From Gammaproteobacteria bacterium (lineage in GTDB: Bacteria; Pseudomonadota; Gammaproteobacteria; Methylococcales; Methylomonadaceae): a stretch of DNA of 64,000 nt. The notes beneath the pieces are model-generated. The model ran no database searches. It had not been told where the DNA came from and was given only the letters and a program-made list of their open reading frames with translations. The translations under genes were made by a program, and so were the position numbers. Below are positions 43,862 to 54,501 of the stretch, piece by piece. The stretch is from positions 18,582 through 82,581 of the forward strand of contig JAHJSQ010000098.1 of assembly GCA_018830325.1 (NCBI GenBank), written 5' to 3'. Position 1 is the stretch's first letter. Every line of letters begins with the position of its first letter.

Positions 43862-44767
43862 TTACCGTTTGCCCGAATCGGCTTTTTTAGACATCGATTC
43901 ATAACCGGAAATGACATCGAACAATTCCTCGTCGATACTTCGCTGGCGTGTCTGATTGAAGGTTCGGCCGAGTTCATCCAACAGTTCGTCGATATTCTTT
44001 TCGGCCCGCTGCATCGCCGCCAAACGACTGGCGTTTTCGCCGGCGAGCGACTCGGCGCAAGCTCTGTACATCGAAACAAAGAGATACTCCCGGATCAGGG
44101 CTCTCAGCGTCCCATCGTAATCGCCGACAGTCTCCGGTAGATTATCAGTTGGCCAAGGCGCCTTGACAAACTCGAGCCGCCATGCGGAATCTAGCGGCAA
44201 CAGGCGCAGACAGACCGGCTCATAGACGGCTCCGACCTCCGATTTAGGCCGGTTATGGAAAAGATAAAGCGAACTTTCATAGCTCAGTTGCCGGGTTTCG
44301 GTTTCGATCAACAGTTGGCCGATCAGCGGTGTAATGGCAGCCACCGAATTGGGCGTCGCAAACACTCCGCTTACCGCTAATCCCGAGTCGAGCAGATGCC
44401 CGTGAATGCGTTCGCCAACGGTCCAGATGATTTGCTCGCCCGCCAATTCTTGTAATCGCTCGATCGCGAATTCGACTAAAACGTCATTGAATTGTCCGAC
44501 CAAACCTTGATCGGTGCCTAAAACGATCGCGCCGATACGATCTGCAGCTTTGCGACGCGCGGTTCCGCCATAGGCGCCTACGCCCATCGGCTTTAGGCTC
44601 GCCGTCAAAGCCAGTTCGACGGTGCGGGCGTAATCCTCCAAGGAACGAACGGCTTCTTCGTATTGAGCGATGCTGGAAGCGGCCAGCGCTTTCATGGTCC
44701 GCACGACACCTTTTAAATCGCCCGCGCCTTCGATTTTACGGCGCAACTCGTTCGATGTATCGGTCAT
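43862..44767 (-). CDS. atpG: N-ATPase gamma subunit
   Basis: A 301-residue central-stalk subunit. The first helix begins [25 protein letters not shown], matching the F1 gamma N-terminal helix, and the last helix has [13 protein letters not shown]. The middle is divergent, as in N-ATPases. It is the last gene of the atpDCQRBEFAG order and overlaps atpA by four bases (ATGA). It couples rotation of the c-ring to the catalytic beta sites. Confidence 0.93.
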   Translation of the reverse strand: MTDTSNELRRKIEGAGDLKGVVRTMKALAASSIAQYEEAVRSLEDYARTVELALTASLKPMGVGAYGGTARRKAADRIGAIVLGTDQGLVGQFNDVLVEFAIERLQELAGEQIIWTVGERIHGHLLDSGLAVSGVFATPNSVAAITPLIGQLLIETETRQLSYESSLYLFHNRPKSEVGAVYEPVCLRLLPLDSAWRLEFVKAPWPTDNLPETVGDYDGTLRALIREYLFVSMYRACAESLAGENASRLAAMQRAEKNIDELLDELGRTFNQTRQRSIDEELFDVISGYESMSKKADSGKR

Positions 44768-46287
44768 TTTTGCATCGGCGCCAGTACCTTGCCGGCGAGT
44801 TCGACGATAGCGGCGCGGTTCGAATCGCTTAATGATTCGTCCGACAACAGTTTTTGTCGAAGCGCTTCGGGCAGCTCCCGTGATGCATCTCGGACCGCGA
44901 GCTCCGCCTCGGGCATTCGGTCCAGCGGTATGGTATCGAACAATCCTTCTGTCAATGCCAGTAAAACCGCTATTTGTTCGGCTACCGAAAACGTTTCGAA
45001 TTCCGGCTGTTTAAGGCAGGCACGGATACGGCGACCGTGTTCGATCGTCTTGCGGGTATGTTCATCAAGACGGGTGCCGAAACGGGCAAAAGTTTCCAAT
45101 TCCTCGAATTGCGCGTAAGCCAGCTTCAGGTCGCCCGCAACTGAACGGTAGGCGGGGCGCTGAGCCTTGCCGCCCACCCTCGATACCGACTTGCCCACAT
45201 CGACGGACGGTAACACGCCTAATTCGAACAAGGCCGGCGACAAATAAATCTGCCCGTCGGTGATCGAGATCAGATTGGTCGGAATATAGGCGGACAGATT
45301 CTGAGCTTCGGTTTCAATGATCGGCAGCGCGGTCAATGAGCCGCCGCCGAGATCGTCATGCAAATGTGTTGCGCGCTCCAATAATCGGGAATGAATATAA
45401 AAAATATCGCCGGGAAAAGCTTCGCGTCCCGGCGGCCGGCGCAACAATAATGAAAGCTCGCGGTAAGCGCGGGCATGATTGGTTAAGTCGTCATAGACGA
45501 TCAGAACGTCACGGCCTTGTTCCATGAAATATTCGGCTATGCTGGTCGCCGCATAAGGTGCGATATAAGCTAGACCGGATGGGCGATGGCCGCCCGTGAC
45601 CACGACCAGCGTATAATCCATCGCACCTTTTTCCTGTAAGGTGGCGATCACTTGAGACACGGCCGAAGCCCGTTGGCCGATCGCGCAATAAATACATAAG
45701 ACATTTTGATCGCGCTGATTAAGTATCGTGTTGATCGCAATGGAGGTTTTTCCGATTTGCCGATCGCCTAGGATCAGTTCGCGCTGACCTCGACCGATCG
45801 GGACCAATGCGTCGATGACTTTAATGCCGGTTTGCAGCGGTACGGTCACCGGAGACCGGTCCATGATCGCTGGCGCTTCGCGCTCTATGGGACGGCGCTC
45901 GCTAAAATCGAGCGGTCCTTTTCCGTCCATGGCATGACCTAGCGGGTCGATCACGCGTCCGATGAGTCCCGTGCCCACCGGCACGTCCATCACCCGGCCG
46001 GTACGTTCGACTTCATCGCCGGCCTGCAAATGCCAGTAATCGCCGAGCAGCACGACGCCGGTCTCATCCTCTTCGACATTGAAGGCAATGCCGTATAAAT
46101 CGTTCGGAAATCTGACCAACTCTTCAAAACCTACGCCCGGCAAACCGGACACTTTGGCGATGCCGGTAGACACGGTTGTGACCGTGCCCACCTCTTGCAA
46201 GGTCATTTGCGGGCTAAAGTTTTCACGAGCCTGTTTGATGTTCTCGAAGGAGCGCTCCAGAACGCTTGCTAACTGATCAGACGACAT
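44764..46287 (-). CDS. atpA: N-ATPase alpha subunit
   Basis: A 507-residue non-catalytic F1 subunit with the nucleotide-binding loop GDRQIGKTS near residue 175, [24 protein letters not shown] and the alpha-type signature [14 protein letters not shown]. The N-terminal beta barrel starts [21 protein letters not shown]. Its start overlaps the end of atpF by 11 bases. In N-ATPases it assembles with beta into the hexamer that hydrolyses ATP to pump Na+, or that could run as a synthase; direction cannot be read from the sequence. Confidence 0.96.
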   Translation of the reverse strand: MSSDQLASVLERSFENIKQARENFSPQMTLQEVGTVTTVSTGIAKVSGLPGVGFEELVRFPNDLYGIAFNVEEDETGVVLLGDYWHLQAGDEVERTGRVMDVPVGTGLIGRVIDPLGHAMDGKGPLDFSERRPIEREAPAIMDRSPVTVPLQTGIKVIDALVPIGRGQRELILGDRQIGKTSIAINTILNQRDQNVLCIYCAIGQRASAVSQVIATLQEKGAMDYTLVVVTGGHRPSGLAYIAPYAATSIAEYFMEQGRDVLIVYDDLTNHARAYRELSLLLRRPPGREAFPGDIFYIHSRLLERATHLHDDLGGGSLTALPIIETEAQNLSAYIPTNLISITDGQIYLSPALFELGVLPSVDVGKSVSRVGGKAQRPAYRSVAGDLKLAYAQFEELETFARFGTRLDEHTRKTIEHGRRIRACLKQPEFETFSVAEQIAVLLALTEGLFDTIPLDRMPEAELAVRDASRELPEALRQKLLSDESLSDSNRAAIVELAGKVLAPMQK

Positions 46288-47077
46288 GAGTATCGGTTCC
46301 GGAATGGCTCTGAGATACGGTTTTAGCCGTTAATGCCCGGCCTATACTGTTCTCAAAGTCTTGCAGGTACCCTGCGATGTTCCAGGAAAGTTTCCGTCCA
46401 TTCGCACTCAGTTCGATGCCGCTGATTTGATCGGCATCGACATCGAATTCAATCGTGGCATTAACTTTAAATACGTCGCTGACAGCTTGTTTTATCGCGT
46501 TTTTCTGTTCCGGCATCAGAGCGAAAGCGCTACGGACCCGGATTGGATCCGATGAAACTTGAATTGCATCACTAAGCCGATTTTTATCGGAGTCGGCGAG
46601 CGCATGCAGACGTTGGAGAAAGACTTCGCAAATACGCTGCTCCAGGCTCACCGAAGCCAAATCGGCTAGCGTTTTGCGGCTGATGGCAAAAACTTCCTCC
46701 CGGGTATTTCGCATGAGTTCCCGATTTAAGCGCTTTTGCTCATTTTGTAGTGCTTGTTGCCAGGCGAAACGAAGTTCATCGGACTCTGTTCTCGCCGCCT
46801 TGATCAGCTTTTCGCGCTCATGTGCCGCATCAACATGCACTTGTTTCAAAAGACCGTCTCTTTGCCGCTCGAAACGTTCGATTTTTTCGACATACTCAAT
46901 GCGCTCTCGTTCGGCAGCAGCCTTGATTTCACGGGCTTCCTCCAATTGCTGCGCTATTTTGGCTTCGCGGTCTTTCAGCGCCTGCATGATGGGCTTGTAA
47001 AGAAACCGTTTCAACAAGGCCATTAAAATCAGAAAATTGACCAGCTGAGCGAAGACCGTGAACCAGTCGATTAGCAT
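46277..47077 (-). CDS. atpF: N-ATPase b subunit with delta-like C-terminal part
   Basis: A 266-residue peripheral-stalk subunit. Residues 1-30 form the membrane anchor ([20 protein letters not shown]). A long charged coiled coil follows to about residue 160. The last ~100 residues ([48 protein letters not shown]) resemble the C-terminal domain of the delta subunit. The operon has no separate delta gene, as known for N-ATPases. ATG 47077 is chosen because the membrane anchor starts there, six bases after the c-subunit stop; the frame extends upstream without conservation. Confidence 0.92.
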   Translation of the reverse strand: MLIDWFTVFAQLVNFLILMALLKRFLYKPIMQALKDREAKIAQQLEEAREIKAAAERERIEYVEKIERFERQRDGLLKQVHVDAAHEREKLIKAARTESDELRFAWQQALQNEQKRLNRELMRNTREEVFAISRKTLADLASVSLEQRICEVFLQRLHALADSDKNRLSDAIQVSSDPIRVRSAFALMPEQKNAIKQAVSDVFKVNATIEFDVDADQISGIELSANGRKLSWNIAGYLQDFENSIGRALTAKTVSQSHSGTDTHVV

Positions 47078-47082
47078 GGCTT

Positions 47083-47361
47083 TTATCCTGCTACTTGGGC
47101 TAAGGCATAATTCCAAAAAGGATTGGCGAAGATCAGAATCATCGACACGACAAAGCAATAAATCGCAGTCGATTCGACCATGGCCAAACCGACAAACAGC
47201 GTTCGAGTGATCGTCGCAGCGGCGTCGGGTTGTTGAGCTAACGCGGTTAGCGCCGCAGCAAGAGCGCGTCCTTCGCCGAGCGCCGGGCCGATACTGCCCA
47301 AGCCAATCGTGATGCCGGCCGTGACGATCGATGCAACGGCAATGAAAGCGGTAATATCCAT
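47083..47361 (-). CDS. atpE: N-ATPase c subunit with Na+-binding signature
   Basis: A 92-residue two-helix proteolipid. The ion site can be mapped onto the Ilyobacter Na+ c-ring: Glu30 (at the Q32 position), Glu63 (E65), Ser64 (S66), Thr65 (T67) and Tyr68 (Y70), in GEGRALAAA and MVESTAIYCFVV. The Glu-Ser-Thr-x-x-Tyr set is the accepted Na+ signature; the Glu in helix 1 is a feature of N-ATPases. The ribosome site AGAGGTG is strong, consistent with the high copy need of this subunit. A hairpin lies in the 130-base gap upstream. Confidence 0.95.
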   Translation of the reverse strand: MDITAFIAVASIVTAGITIGLGSIGPALGEGRALAAALTALAQQPDAAATITRTLFVGLAMVESTAIYCFVVSMILIFANPFWNYALAQVAG

Positions 47362-47396
47362 AATGACACCTCTAATTTTTAATAGTCGATTTTTAA

Positions 47397-47480
47397 GGTA
47401 AGCCTAGCGTGACTTTTGCAAAAGTATCCCGGCTAATTTGCCCCGTAAATGGTATGCGATGCGTGCCCTTCACGCTTACC
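47397..47480 (-). promoter_or_regulatory. Intercistronic hairpin between atpB and atpE
   Basis: GGTAAGC at 47397-47403, followed by GCGTGA a few bases later, can pair with TCACGCTTACC at 47470-47480. The 130-base gap between atpB and atpE is the largest inside an otherwise overlapping operon. A stem here could protect or expose the atpE message and raise c-subunit yield. Confidence 0.4.
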
Positions 47481-47491
47481 CCCGCATATCA

Positions 47492-48160
47492 TCAATCATG
47501 ACCGCGCGTGGCCGCGGCGATATAAACCGTAGCCAGTATCGTAAAAATATAGGCTTGTACGATGCCGGTCAGTAGACCTAATGCATTCATGATAATCGGA
47601 AAAAACAAGGGCGTCACAACTAACAATATCGCGACAATCATCGTGCCGCTCATCATATTGCCGAACAGACGCACGGCCAATGCCAAGGTGCGGGATAATT
47701 CACCGATGATATTGAACGGCAACATAATTAGCGTCGGCTTCAGGTAGGACTTCAAGTATCCACCTAAGCCTTGTTTGGCAATACCGTAAAAAGGCACGGC
47801 GACAAATACAGCGATGGCCAACGCAGCCGTAGTCGACAATGAACCGGTCGGCGGCTCATAGCCGGGGAAAATCGCAAACAGATTGGCGGTGACAATAAAC
47901 AAAAATAATGTCCCCAGAAACCCGAGATATTTTTCCGGCCGCTTCAGGCCGACTTCCTCGATTTGTTGATTCAGTGTGATGACGATGACCTCTAAAATAC
48001 TCTGCCAGCGTTTGTGTTCGATATCGTTCGTTAGATTTCGGGTGATCAGTATCGCGCCGACAACCAATATCAACATGATGACCCAAGTCGTCACGATTGT
48101 GCCGTTGAGTTTGATGAAATCGTATTGCCAAAAAATGATTTGATCGGAGCTCAAGCGCAT
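47492..48160 (-). CDS. atpB: N-ATPase a subunit
   Basis: A 222-residue membrane subunit that forms the ion half-channels next to the c-ring. The essential Arg lies in ELSRTLALAVRLFGNMMSG, and the C-terminal helices (ALGLLTGIVQAYIFTILATV) match the family. The N-terminus is short, as typical for N-ATPase a subunits. It lies four bases after atpR and 130 bases before atpE. Confidence 0.95.
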   Translation of the reverse strand: MRLSSDQIIFWQYDFIKLNGTIVTTWVIMLILVVGAILITRNLTNDIEHKRWQSILEVIVITLNQQIEEVGLKRPEKYLGFLGTLFLFIVTANLFAIFPGYEPPTGSLSTTAALAIAVFVAVPFYGIAKQGLGGYLKSYLKPTLIMLPFNIIGELSRTLALAVRLFGNMMSGTMIVAILLVVTPLFFPIIMNALGLLTGIVQAYIFTILATVYIAAATRGHD

Positions 48161-48164
48161 GCGT

Positions 48165-48449
48165 TTATTCCTCTGCCGGTTTGAAACGGGTCAATCTAAT
48201 CACGATAAAACGGGCAACGATAAATCCCAATAGACAAACCAAAAGCCGTTGCCAATGATCGGCGGCCAGCCAATAAAACCCGGTCAGCGTGACTCCGGTT
48301 CGAAGCAGCATACTGCTGAAAAACCAGAACCCGGGACGTTTTGACTGAAGACCTTTTTGTACAGTCCACCAAAGTCCTCCGAAAAAAAACATTCCCAGCA
48401 AGGTGCCGGCTCCGAAAGCCAGTGCCAACATCAGATTTTCAGTCATCAT
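48165..48449 (-). CDS. atpR: N-ATPase-specific membrane protein AtpR
   Basis: A 94-residue protein with three hydrophobic segments (MLALAFGAGTLLGMFFFGGLW, FFSSMLLRTGVTLTGFYWL, LLVCLLGFIVARFIVI) and the basic loop KGLQSKRPG. AtpR is found only in N-ATPase operons and is thought to help assembly or ion handling together with AtpQ. It overlaps atpQ by 11 bases and precedes atpB by four. Confidence 0.88.
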   Translation of the reverse strand: MMTENLMLALAFGAGTLLGMFFFGGLWWTVQKGLQSKRPGFWFFSSMLLRTGVTLTGFYWLAADHWQRLLVCLLGFIVARFIVIRLTRFKPAEE

Positions 48450-48777
48450 GTTTATCCTGCTTTTTATGGATTCGGATATCTTCGTTGGATACCCAGCGCC
48501 AGGCGTTCCAACACCCCAACATCAGCCCGCCAATCAATAACATCAAGGTCCAGGAATGAGGCCCCGGATACCGATCATCCAGCCACAAGCCTAAAAATAT
48601 TCCCAGCAATGCCGGCACCGCGACCGACCAGCCGATCAAGCCGAACCACCCCAAGCCGAACCAGATCGTCTTATTCACTTGCCGTTGGGCGTCGAGTTTG
48701 CGCTCCGCCTTTGCACCGACTTGACGGCTCAACGGCGAGTCGTTAGGTCGCTTTTTTTTATCGTTTGGCTCAGCCAC
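48439..48777 (-). CDS. atpQ: N-ATPase AtpQ (AtpI-like) membrane protein
   Basis: A 112-residue protein. A charged N-terminus (VAEPNDKKKRPNDSPLSRQ) and a helical linker precede two membrane segments (WFGLIGWSVAVPALLGIFLG and SWTLMLLIGGLMLGCWNAW). It resembles AtpI, the assembly chaperone of c-rings. The start is GTG at 48777, overlapping the atpC stop by eight bases (GTGGCTGA). A longer frame through atpC is a shadow. Position between atpC and atpR matches the conserved DCQRBEFAG order. Confidence 0.88.
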   Translation of the reverse strand: MAEPNDKKKRPNDSPLSRQVGAKAERKLDAQRQVNKTIWFGLGWFGLIGWSVAVPALLGIFLGLWLDDRYPGPHSWTLMLLIGGLMLGCWNAWRWVSNEDIRIHKKQDKHDD

Positions 48778-49174
48778 GATGATACTCCATAAAGCGCCGG
48801 ACAAAACCGCTTTCCAGTTTAGCCATGACCGAACGGACGCTTTTTTCGTGTTCGTCGAATTCCAGAAATTCGCGCTCCACGGCCTCGCGCAATCGATCCA
48901 ATTCGATACCGCCGATGGCGTTGCGCACCGATACCAGCACCTCGGTTCCGGTCTTGACCAGCACTCCTTGATCGATGGCCAGATAAACCTCGTCAGCCGA
49001 CGCCGTTTCATAGGTTAGAATGCCCGGAGCCAGAGCTGACGCGCAATCCAGGCGGTTCGGCAGTATGCCGAACGAACCTTGATAGGTCTCGGCAACGATT
49101 CGAGTGACGCCCTCGTGCTCGGCGAATACCCGGAAAGGCAACAAAATTTTAAGACGCATCGATGACGAGTTCAT
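48770..49174 (-). CDS. atpC: N-ATPase epsilon subunit
   Basis: A 134-residue subunit. The N-terminal beta sandwich includes MRLKILLPFRVFAEHEGVTR and GSFGILPNRLDCASALAPGI, the family signature, followed by a C-terminal helical part (RLREAVEREFLEFDEHEKSV). It connects the central stalk with the c-ring. ATG 49174 with GAGG upstream is chosen; an in-frame start at 49201 would overlap the end of atpD. Confidence 0.92.
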   Translation of the reverse strand: MNSSSMRLKILLPFRVFAEHEGVTRIVAETYQGSFGILPNRLDCASALAPGILTYETASADEVYLAIDQGVLVKTGTEVLVSVRNAIGGIELDRLREAVEREFLEFDEHEKSVRSVMAKLESGFVRRFMEYHRG

Positions 49175-49181
49175 AGTGGCC

Positions 49182-50951
<1,770 letters not shown>

Positions 50952-52433
50952 CTAGGTCAAATTAGCATGCTTTTCTTCAACCATCTCGCTGATCAAGGCC
51001 ATCACTTCGGCGCTGGCATCTTCCGACTGTTGCATGTCGTTGATTATATTGTCGATGATCGCTTTGTTGCTTTGCCAGTTATTTCGTGAATATTCATAGG
51101 CGCGTCGCGTGAATTTATGCACGTCTTCATGAGGCTTATTCAGTCTGACATAGGCTTGCGTGGACCTAAATTGCTCATGTCCAATTCCTTCGAAATACCA
51201 TTTGCCAAGTCTGCAATGCTGATGATCGATATCGATCGCATCGGCTTGCGGACAACGCTTTAAGTTTTCGATCGAAATATAGCCGTTCTGTTTATAAACG
51301 ATATGATCGACTTTGGTTAATAGTGCGAAGGTTTTATCCTTGGCATAACTAATATAGCCGACCGATGCTTTTGCCGAAACTGAAAGGTCGGCAAACTGAT
51401 TCCTAAATTCGTCGACTTTTTCCATGATTTCTTGGGAAAGTTCGGCGGATGCCTCTGCTTCGGTATGCATTTGATTGACGCGCTTATTGAAGGAATTGAG
51501 TGTTTTAGTGACCTCCAGCGCCGCATTCTTAGTGTGATCGGACAAGTTTTTGACTTCTTCCGCGACGACCGCGAAACCTCGCCCGTACTCGCCGGCTCGA
51601 GCCGCTTCGATCGAGGCGTTGAGCGCCAACAGATTGGTTTGGTCGGCGATACCGGTTATCATCGATAAGGATTCGGTTACTTTTTTACTGTCATCGATTA
51701 GTGCGGTGATGACATCGGTAACCGAATGAATATTGTCATTGATATTGGTTAACGAATGGCTAATCGTATTAACCGACGACAAGCTATTTTCGGCGTTATT
51801 CCCTGTTTTGATCGCTATGCCTTCAACCTTATGCATTTGTTCGGTAATGCTCAGCAGGTCTTCCTGATTGGATTTGAGATTATCGAGTAAATTCGAGGTG
51901 TTCAGCATGTGCAATCCGGCGGATAGGCGATTTTTCGTGATCATCGTTTCATTATCGCTCATGACTCGCAATGCTTTATTGACAGATTTCGCAGACGATT
52001 TAAGTAATCCGGGAAAGCCGTCCGCTAGAGCATAACGGCTATGATTGCCTTTGGCCGCTTGATCGAAACAAGTCGTGATTTCTTTGAAATAAGACTCCAT
52101 GATGTCGAGCATTTCGTTCAATTCCCAGGCGATTTTGCCGAGCTCGCCCATTCCCTTGGTTCCGGTGATACGGTGGTAAAGTTCGCCGTCATTGGTTCTT
52201 ATTAATACATCTTGGATGATGGCAATAATACCCAAATATTTTTTTGTCTCTGCGAGTGCATAAAACGCAATGACAGTCAGTCCAAGATTAAAAAGTAGAA
52301 TTAGCCATGAAAAGCCGCTGATAAAAGTCGCGTAAAAAAAATTGACCGCAGCAAGTAAAACAATACCGGCTACGGCATAATTGACCTTGGCTTTGAGATA
52401 GGGAATATCGGCACTGGTGTGGCGGCTCATCAT
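50952..52433 (-). CDS. Methyl-accepting chemotaxis protein with C-terminal CZB domain
   Basis: A 493-residue receptor. Two adjacent membrane segments lie at about 18-60, with no large periplasmic sensor. The signalling core has the conserved tip [20 protein letters not shown] and [16 protein letters not shown]. The last ~120 residues are a chemoreceptor zinc-binding domain: [13 protein letters not shown], then a spaced His (KPHEDVHKF), giving the 3His/Cys zinc site seen in CZB proteins that sense hypochlorite or zinc. Its start overlaps the stop of a PAS-protein gene (TAATG). Together the pair looks like a split Aer system with an added CZB sensor. Confidence 0.92.
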   Translation of the reverse strand: MMSRHTSADIPYLKAKVNYAVAGIVLLAAVNFFYATFISGFSWLILLFNLGLTVIAFYALAETKKYLGIIAIIQDVLIRTNDGELYHRITGTKGMGELGKIAWELNEMLDIMESYFKEITTCFDQAAKGNHSRYALADGFPGLLKSSAKSVNKALRVMSDNETMITKNRLSAGLHMLNTSNLLDNLKSNQEDLLSITEQMHKVEGIAIKTGNNAENSLSSVNTISHSLTNINDNIHSVTDVITALIDDSKKVTESLSMITGIADQTNLLALNASIEAARAGEYGRGFAVVAEEVKNLSDHTKNAALEVTKTLNSFNKRVNQMHTEAEASAELSQEIMEKVDEFRNQFADLSVSAKASVGYISYAKDKTFALLTKVDHIVYKQNGYISIENLKRCPQADAIDIDHQHCRLGKWYFEGIGHEQFRSTQAYVRLNKPHEDVHKFTRRAYEYSRNNWQSNKAIIDNIINDMQQSEDASAEVMALISEMVEEKHANLT

Positions 52434-52972
52434 TAAACTCCATTCGGTTTATAAAGCCCCAGAACGAGACTGTCATAATTTTTGGCGCCGGTCTGCGCGA
52501 CGACATCGAATAAATAAGCCAACGATTTATCCGGAGCTTCTTTTGCGGAACAGTTTTTTTCTATCGCCAGCATTTCCCGATAAATCGGCACTAAAACATC
52601 CAATGCCGATGTCGGCGGTTTGCGCCTAACCGAATAATAACCCTGTAATTTGCCGTCTTTATCGTAGTCCGGCGTAATATTTGCGAAAACCCAATAAAAC
52701 CCACCGTCGGAACACAGGTTTTTGGCAAAACCGAAAAATTCGTTTCCGGACTTTAGGGTATCCCACATAAACCGAAATACGCCGCGCGGCATTTCGGGAT
52801 GCCGAATAATGTTGTGCTGCACGCCGAGTAACTCGGACTCTGCATATCCGGCGATTTCCATGAAAATACGGTTAGCGTAGGTGATCTTGCCGATAATATC
52901 GGTTTTCGAAACAATAAAGTCGTTATCGCCCAGTTTCTTTTCGTTATTATTCGGGATAATATTTTTTTTCAT
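52433..52972 (-). CDS. Aer-type PAS protein
   Basis: A 179-residue soluble protein. Residues ~15-125 form an Aer-like PAS domain ([47 protein letters not shown]), probably flavin-binding. The last 50 residues ([20 protein letters not shown] and following) are helical and contain one Cys. It is translated just before a chemoreceptor that lacks its own PAS domain, with a one-base TAATG overlap. The PAS domain closely resembles that of the single-chain receptor at 30371. It probably passes a redox signal to its partner receptor. Confidence 0.9.
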   Translation of the reverse strand: MKKNIIPNNNEKKLGDNDFIVSKTDIIGKITYANRIFMEIAGYAESELLGVQHNIIRHPEMPRGVFRFMWDTLKSGNEFFGFAKNLCSDGGFYWVFANITPDYDKDGKLQGYYSVRRKPPTSALDVLVPIYREMLAIEKNCSAKEAPDKSLAYLFDVVAQTGAKNYDSLVLGLYKPNGV

Positions 52973-53434
52973 CGTTGTGATGCGCCTTATAAGGTTCGAT
53001 ACATTTTTAGCAAAAGTCTATGCCATAAATTCTAGCTGTTGTAAAAAATATCGCCACCAACTTAATAATTTTCCTCGCTACCACTGATCCAAAGCGGGAG
53101 TGCATACCGATCTCGCCTCGGTAACCAAGTTATGGGGGATCACAAAGGAGCGCTCATCGTTATACATAAATCGTAGGGTACGCTGCGCGTACCTCCATGC
53201 GGTTAAGTACCGAATTCCTGTCGAATCAAACCCTAAGGGCTTGCGTTAGCATTAGTGGGGTTGTCATGGTATGCATAGCCTACCCTACGAGGCTTCATGG
53301 AAAATAAATTTTTTATGTTGTATTCGCCAATACTTTCTTAACCTCAGCCGGAAAAGTCTGATAGCTGCTGGAATGACGGGGTTCCGTTAATTTGATGGCA
53401 GTGATGCAAGGCATTGGAGCCATTTAAGGAAATT
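52973..53434. repeat. Spacer with a family I inverted-repeat element
   Basis: No gene seen. GTAGGGTACGCTGCGCGTA from 53173 and CATGGTATGCATAGCCTACC to 53288 form the ends of a family I element like that at 40293-40386. CTCATCGTTATACATAAA (53153-53170) is a family D end. GGAATGACGGGGTTCCGTTA near 53371 resembles part of the 35231-35362 element. Confidence 0.6.
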
Positions 53435-53607
53435 ACTCCCTTTATACTCAAAAAATAGCTAACTTTATGAAGGTATGGGGTGTGGCTAGGAGGATGTCGG
53501 CAGCAGGGATTGCTGCCGTCAAGCCCTCATGGATGGGTTCACGGCGGTCCTCGATAGACACATCCCATACCTTTTATTCTTCGACTGTTTTTCGATCAAA
53601 AGGGAGT
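53435..53607. mobile_element. MITE-like element, family A copy 2
   Basis: Ends ACTCCCTTT and AAAAGGGAGT are inverted repeats. The interior is a palindrome bounded by GGTATGGGGTGTGG and ACACATCCCATACC and contains GATGTCGGCAGCAGGGATTG, which matches the family A element after hmuV in reverse orientation. No coding capacity. Confidence 0.75.
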
Positions 53608-53800
53608 CATTAAGTAACCTTAGATACCCTTACTATTGTCCGGTTTTGTAGGGAAGTATCATGGAAAAACGGAAATCGTTCGAGTTTTTTCGACAATAGA
53701 CAAACTGAAGTTGAAAAGAAGATGAGGCGAGTTGTTTCATCAAGTGACCTTAGAGGCAATAAGTTTATCGCCTCTAAGGATTTAGGTAGCAATAAGCCGA

Positions 53801-54196
53801 TTAATTAACGACTCTATGACCGCGGTTACGTAAACAAGTGCGGAAAGCTCTTTTGAAGGCTTCCTCGGCTTCGAACCCTTGTTTAGCACCGCCGCCGAAA
53901 CCGCCGGCCGCAGCGCCGATTGCAGCCCCTGTTCCGGGGCTGCCTGTAAAGGCGCCGACAACAGCGCCGCCCGCCGCACCGATAGCGGCACCGACGCCGG
54001 TGCCGATCGCCGTTTCTTTAACAGTCCCACCTGCTGCCTGACGAGCCAATTGTTCGCATTCGTACAGGTCTTGATTCAAGCGGTAGGCATTGGGGCTATC
54101 GTAAGTATCGACCGTGGGTGTCCAGCCGGTTTGAGTTGCACAAGCGGATAGCAGCAATCCGCAGATCATGGTGATTCCAAGTGTCGATTTTTTCAT
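53801..54196 (-). CDS. Glycine-zipper lipoprotein
   Basis: A 131-residue protein. A signal peptide with lipobox LLLSAC gives a lipid-anchored mature chain. A Gly/Ala-rich segment (ETAIGTGVGAAIGAAGGAVV, AFTGSPGTGAAIGAAAGGFG) forms a glycine zipper, as in OmpA-like or Rick_17kDa-type surface antigens. The ends have two Cys outside the lipobox (YECEQLA and RTCLRNRG) that could form a disulfide. It probably sits in the outer membrane. A family B element (54268-54497) lies upstream; no operon partner. Confidence 0.88.
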   Translation of the reverse strand: MKKSTLGITMICGLLLSACATQTGWTPTVDTYDSPNAYRLNQDLYECEQLARQAAGGTVKETAIGTGVGAAIGAAGGAVVGAFTGSPGTGAAIGAAAGGFGGGAKQGFEAEEAFKRAFRTCLRNRGHRVVN

Positions 54197-54267
54197 AAGC
54201 GTACCTCTTTAGTAGAGTTTATAGTCGGAGCAAAAAATAAAACTTTTTATATGAATAAAGGATGAAT

Positions 54268-54497
54268 TATCCCTTTCGCACTTCAAATTTCGGCAGTTCC
54301 GGAGGAGGCCTCGAGGTGCTCGGTAAAGGCTTTGCCAGCATGAAGCTGGCGTAGAGACTACTTGGACGTATTTACCCAGCACCTAAATTATCTATGTAAT
54401 CAATCATGGCCAATAGGCTATGGAATTTAGGTGCTGGGTTTACGGCGTCCTTTGGCAGGCACCCCGAGGCCGAATTTTCATCTACGATGAGTATATA
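54268..54497. mobile_element. MITE-like element, family B copy 4
   Basis: Begins CCTTTCGCACTTCAAATTTC and ends GCCGAATTTTCATCTACG plus ATGAGTATAT, with the inner CCCAGCACCTAAATT / AATTTAGGTGCTGGG hairpin. It ends only four bases from the stop codon of the permease gene and may supply its terminator. Confidence 0.8.
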
Positions 54498-54501
54498 TCG
54501 A

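Noticed and set aside
48777..49011. N-terminal extension of atpQ to 190 residues
   Set aside because: The extension lies entirely inside atpC in another frame; the GTG at 48777 gives the family-like protein.
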